In this document: piece after piece, positions 61,755 to 64,000 of the stretch
Layout of the letters: the number at the start of each line of letters is the position of its first letter
Numbering within the stretch: position 1 is the stretch's first letter
From: Dyella flagellata
GTDB lineage: Bacteria > Pseudomonadota > Gammaproteobacteria > Xanthomonadales > Rhodanobacteraceae
Direction of reading: 5' to 3'
DNA: 64,000 nt
Assembly (NCBI RefSeq): GCF_030160275.1
Contig: NZ_BSOA01000003.1
Location: forward strand, 62,001 to 126,000
Position numbers and translations under genes: made by a program
The notes under the pieces: model-generated
Told to the model about the DNA's origin: nothing
Database searches by the model: none
Seen by the model: only the letters and a program-made list of their open reading frames with translations

Positions 61755-62789
61755 GTGAAATCCGCTCGTGACACCCTGATGTACAACGAGGCGCAGGAAA
61801 GCGCCGCCACCGTCGAACGGCAGCTTGCGCAGAACGCATCGATTCTCGCTGCACTCGGCGAACGCTTGCGCGCAAAACCGCCTCGCTTCATTGTGACCTG
61901 CGCGCGCGGCAGCTCCGATCACGCTGCAGCCTATGCGAAATACGTGTTCGAGACCCGGCTCGGGCTGATCACGGCCTCGGCCTCGCCGTCGATCTCCTCC
62001 ATCTACGACGCGAACCTGCAATTGGAAGGCGCCCTGTTCGTGGCGATTTCGCAGTCGGGCAAGAGTCCGGATCTGCTGCGCAGCGCGGAGGCAGCGAAGC
62101 AGGCCGGTGCCTATGTGCTTGCCCTGGTGAACGTGGAAGACTCTCCGCTTGCTGCACTTGCCGATACGGTCATTCCGCTGCGCGCCGGCCCCGAGCGCAG
62201 CGTCGCGGCCACCAAAAGCTATCTCGCCACGCTTGCCGCCGTGCTGCAATTGACTGCGCATTGGTCCGATGACCCATCGCTGCATGCCGCGATTGCGCGC
62301 CTGCCCGACGATCTTCGCCGCGGTTGGGAGGGTGACTGGAATGCGCTGGAACAGGGGCTCGTCGGCGTCCATAACTTGTTCGTGGTAGGTCGCGGCTATG
62401 GTTTCGGTGCTGCGCTGGAAGCGGCGCTCAAGCTCAAGGAAACCTGCGGCCTGCACGCGGAGGCCTTCAGCGCCGCCGAGGTGAAGCATGGCCCGATGGC
62501 CCTGGTAGGCGAGGGCTTTCCGGTGCTGTTCCTGGCCCAGGATGACGGCACGCTGGAAAACACTCTCGCCGTCGCCAACGAATTCCGTTCGCGCGGCGCG
62601 CGTGTGTGGGTAGCGGCACCGGGCGCGCAAGGCGCCGATGCGCTGCCGCTGCCCGGCGGCATCGACCCGATCGTGACACCGCTGCTAGCCGTGCAGAGCT
62701 TCTATCGCGCGGCCAGCGCCCTGTCGCTCGCACGCGGCTACGATCCTGACGTGCCGCCGCATCTGCGCAAGGTCACGGAGACTGTGTAA
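61755..62789 (+). CDS. nagB-II: SIS-domain glucosamine-6-phosphate deaminase
   Basis: Converts GlcN-6-P to fructose-6-P and ammonia. The 344-residue protein has two SIS domains (about 35-165: FIVTCARGSSDHAAAYAKYV, VAISQSGKSPDLL; and about 190-330: LFVVGRGYGFGAALEAALKLKET shown in part, then EAFSAAEVKHGPMALV), as in GlmS without the glutaminase domain. GTG 61755 with CGGAG upstream is preferred; ATG 61725 in the same frame is an alternative. Overlaps nagA by one base (TAATG). Confidence 0.87.
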   Translation: MKSARDTLMYNEAQESAATVERQLAQNASILAALGERLRAKPPRFIVTCARGSSDHAAAYAKYVFETRLGLITASASPSISSIYDANLQLEGALFVAISQSGKSPDLLRSAEAAKQAGAYVLALVNVEDSPLAALADTVIPLRAGPERSVAATKSYLATLAAVLQLTAHWSDDPSLHAAIARLPDDLRRGWEGDWNALEQGLVGVHNLFVVGRGYGFGAALEAALKLKETCGLHAEAFSAAEVKHGPMALVGEGFPVLFLAQDDGTLENTLAVANEFRSRGARVWVAAPGAQGADALPLPGGIDPIVTPLLAVQSFYRAASALSLARGYDPDVPPHLRKVTETV

Positions 62790-63952
62790 TGCCGCCGAAT
62801 CCGCTCATTGCCCTCGTCAATGGCCGCGTGCTCGGCGATCACGGCCCGCGCGAAGGCTTGGCCGTGCTGGTGCGCGGCAAACGCATCGTGGCAATCGTTG
62901 CGCACGACGATGCGCGCCTCGCCGATGCGAAACAGCACGATCTACAGGGTCGCCTGCTGTTGCCGGGCTTCATCGACGTACAAGTGAACGGCGGCGGCGG
63001 CCTGTTGTTCAACGACGATCCCAGTGTCGAAACCTTGCGCGGTATCGCCGAGGCGCACCGCAAATTCGGCACCACCGGCATGCTGCCCACGCTGATCACC
63101 GACACCGCTGAGAAGATGTGCGCCGCCCTGCAGGCGGTGGATGATGCGATCGAGCAACGGGTTCCGGGCATTCTCGGCATCCACGTGGAAGGCCCTTTCC
63201 TGGCCAACGCGCGCAAGGGCATCCACAACGCCGACCTGTTCCGTCTGCCTGACGATGACGACGTCGAAGCACTGATCGCTCCGCACAAGGGCCCGGTGAT
63301 GCTGACGCTCGCGCCCGACCAGGTGCCGCTGCCGGTGATCGCGAGACTTTCCGGCGCCGGTGTGGTGGTAGTTGCCGGCCACACCGCTGCCGATTACGCG
63401 ACCACACGCGCCGCGCTCGATGCCGGCGTCTGTGGCTTTACGCATCTCTACAACGCCATGACGCCACTCGCCAGCCGCGATCCCGGAGTAGTGGGTGCAG
63501 CCCTGGATGATCCGCATAGCTGGTGCGGCCTGATCGTGGATGGCCACCACGTGCATCCGGCGACGTTGCGCGTCGCCATCGCAGCCAAAGCGCGGGGCAA
63601 GTGCGTGCTTGTCACCGACGCGATGCCGCCGGTGGGCAGCGATCAACCCAACTACGTGCTCAACGGCCAGACCATCGTGATGCGCGACGGCATCTGCCAG
63701 AGCGAAGCCGGCGTGCTGGCCGGCTCCGGCCTGGACATGGCCAGCGCTGTGCGCAACGCCGTGCAGATGCTCGGCCTGCCCTTGGCGGAAGCATCCCGCA
63801 TGGCGAGCAGCTATCCGGCGGCGTGGATTGGACTGGATCGCACGCATGGGCGGATCGCGGCCGGCTATCAGGCGGATTTCGCGGTACTGGATGATGCGCT
63901 GGTGGTCCAGGAGACCTGGGTGGGAGGCGTGCCTTATCCGGTGCATGCGTAG
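62789..63952 (+). CDS. nagA: N-acetylglucosamine-6-phosphate deacetylase
   Basis: Deacetylates GlcNAc-6-P. The 387-residue enzyme has LLPGFIDVQVNGGGG, GTTGMLPTLIT, GIHVEGPFLANARKGIH (metal/Glu motif), VVAGHTAADYATT, FTHLYNAMTPLASRDPGVVG, DGHHVHP, and the catalytic Asp in LVTDAMPPVGS. The C-terminus reads PVHA then TAG, and that TAG lies within the start of the REP element at 63949. It shares the overlapping TAATG with nagB-II. Confidence 0.95.
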   Translation: MPPNPLIALVNGRVLGDHGPREGLAVLVRGKRIVAIVAHDDARLADAKQHDLQGRLLLPGFIDVQVNGGGGLLFNDDPSVETLRGIAEAHRKFGTTGMLPTLITDTAEKMCAALQAVDDAIEQRVPGILGIHVEGPFLANARKGIHNADLFRLPDDDDVEALIAPHKGPVMLTLAPDQVPLPVIARLSGAGVVVVAGHTAADYATTRAALDAGVCGFTHLYNAMTPLASRDPGVVGAALDDPHSWCGLIVDGHHVHPATLRVAIAAKARGKCVLVTDAMPPVGSDQPNYVLNGQTIVMRDGICQSEAGVLAGSGLDMASAVRNAVQMLGLPLAEASRMASSYPAAWIGLDRTHGRIAAGYQADFAVLDDALVVQETWVGGVPYPVHA

Positions 63953-64000
63953 GCTGGGACGACAATCCCAGCTTGCTGTACCGGTTGCTGATGCTGGGAT
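63949..64000. repeat. REP-like palindrome, cut by the window end
   Basis: GTAGGCTGGGACGACAATCC at the left arm, right arm beginning at the end of the window (GCTGGGAT). The TAG in its first bases is the nagA stop. Confidence 0.85.

Noticed and set aside
60552-62630. 692-codon minus-strand frame across nagR and nagB-II
   Set aside because: Spans two real genes and the gap between them, with no motif of its own.
6746-64000. CRISPR array
   Set aside because: The repeats are dispersed palindromes kilobases apart without regular spacers, and no cas gene is present.

Overview
The window looks like chromosomal DNA of a GC-rich, flagellated gammaproteobacterium of the Xanthomonadales (Lysobacterales) type, probably Rhodanobacteraceae such as Dyella, Rhodanobacter or Luteibacter. 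This rests on the flagellar gene order, an N-acetylglucosamine (GlcNAc) locus of the Xanthomonas kind, and many short palindromic repeats beginning GTAGGCTGGGAT. The genus is an inference; no rRNA gene is present to settle it.

Bases 1-26800 are a flagellar and chemotaxis block. fliC and a very large fused glycosyltransferase lie at the left. A small accessory patch follows (about 6.8-9.2 kb: YiaA-like protein, a decayed ATPase, an overlapping pair of small AT-richer genes). Then come two methyltransferase genes and the complete rod-hook operon flgBCDEFGHIJKL, read right to left. cheV, a soluble chemoreceptor, flgA, flgM, flgN and an EAL/HDOD-type protein complete the block. Class III sigma-28 promoters can be read before fliC, cheV, the chemoreceptor and flgM, and a sigma-54 promoter before flgB. 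The glycosyltransferase and methyltransferases probably decorate flagellin.

Bases 26800-41400 are mixed housekeeping genes: a truncated higB with higA behind a thiolase and a TonB-like gene, a conserved hypothetical gene, a PAS-GGDEF-EAL protein, an HDOD protein, an M61 peptidase, an amino-acid permease, DoxX, a fatty acid hydroxylase and a lysoplasmalogenase.

Bases 41900-52100 are an accessory region of secreted proteins: a papain-like protease, two paralogous HEYAE-motif proteins with the debris of a duplication between them, a Mig-14-like protein, an EF-hand protein and a glycine-rich protein. A monooxygenase and an MFS exporter follow.

Bases 52440-63950 are a GlcNAc/chitobiose utilisation locus. 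Hexosaminidase, TonB-dependent receptor and glucokinase-family kinase genes run leftward. Sugar transporter, LacI-type regulator, SIS-domain deaminase and nagA run rightward. Two NagR-like operators sit in the divergent control region, each overlapping a promoter -35 hexamer.

The most unusual content is non-coding. Two copies (30655-30947 and 48589-48921, opposite orientations) of a roughly 300-bp element have terminal inverted repeats at CTAG sites and enclose two long stem-loops. One stem-loop is nearly identical between the copies; the other has diverged with matching changes in both arms. In addition, REP-like palindromes and this element repeatedly supply the stop codons of neighbouring genes, and one REP lies in frame inside the signal-peptide region of flgA.
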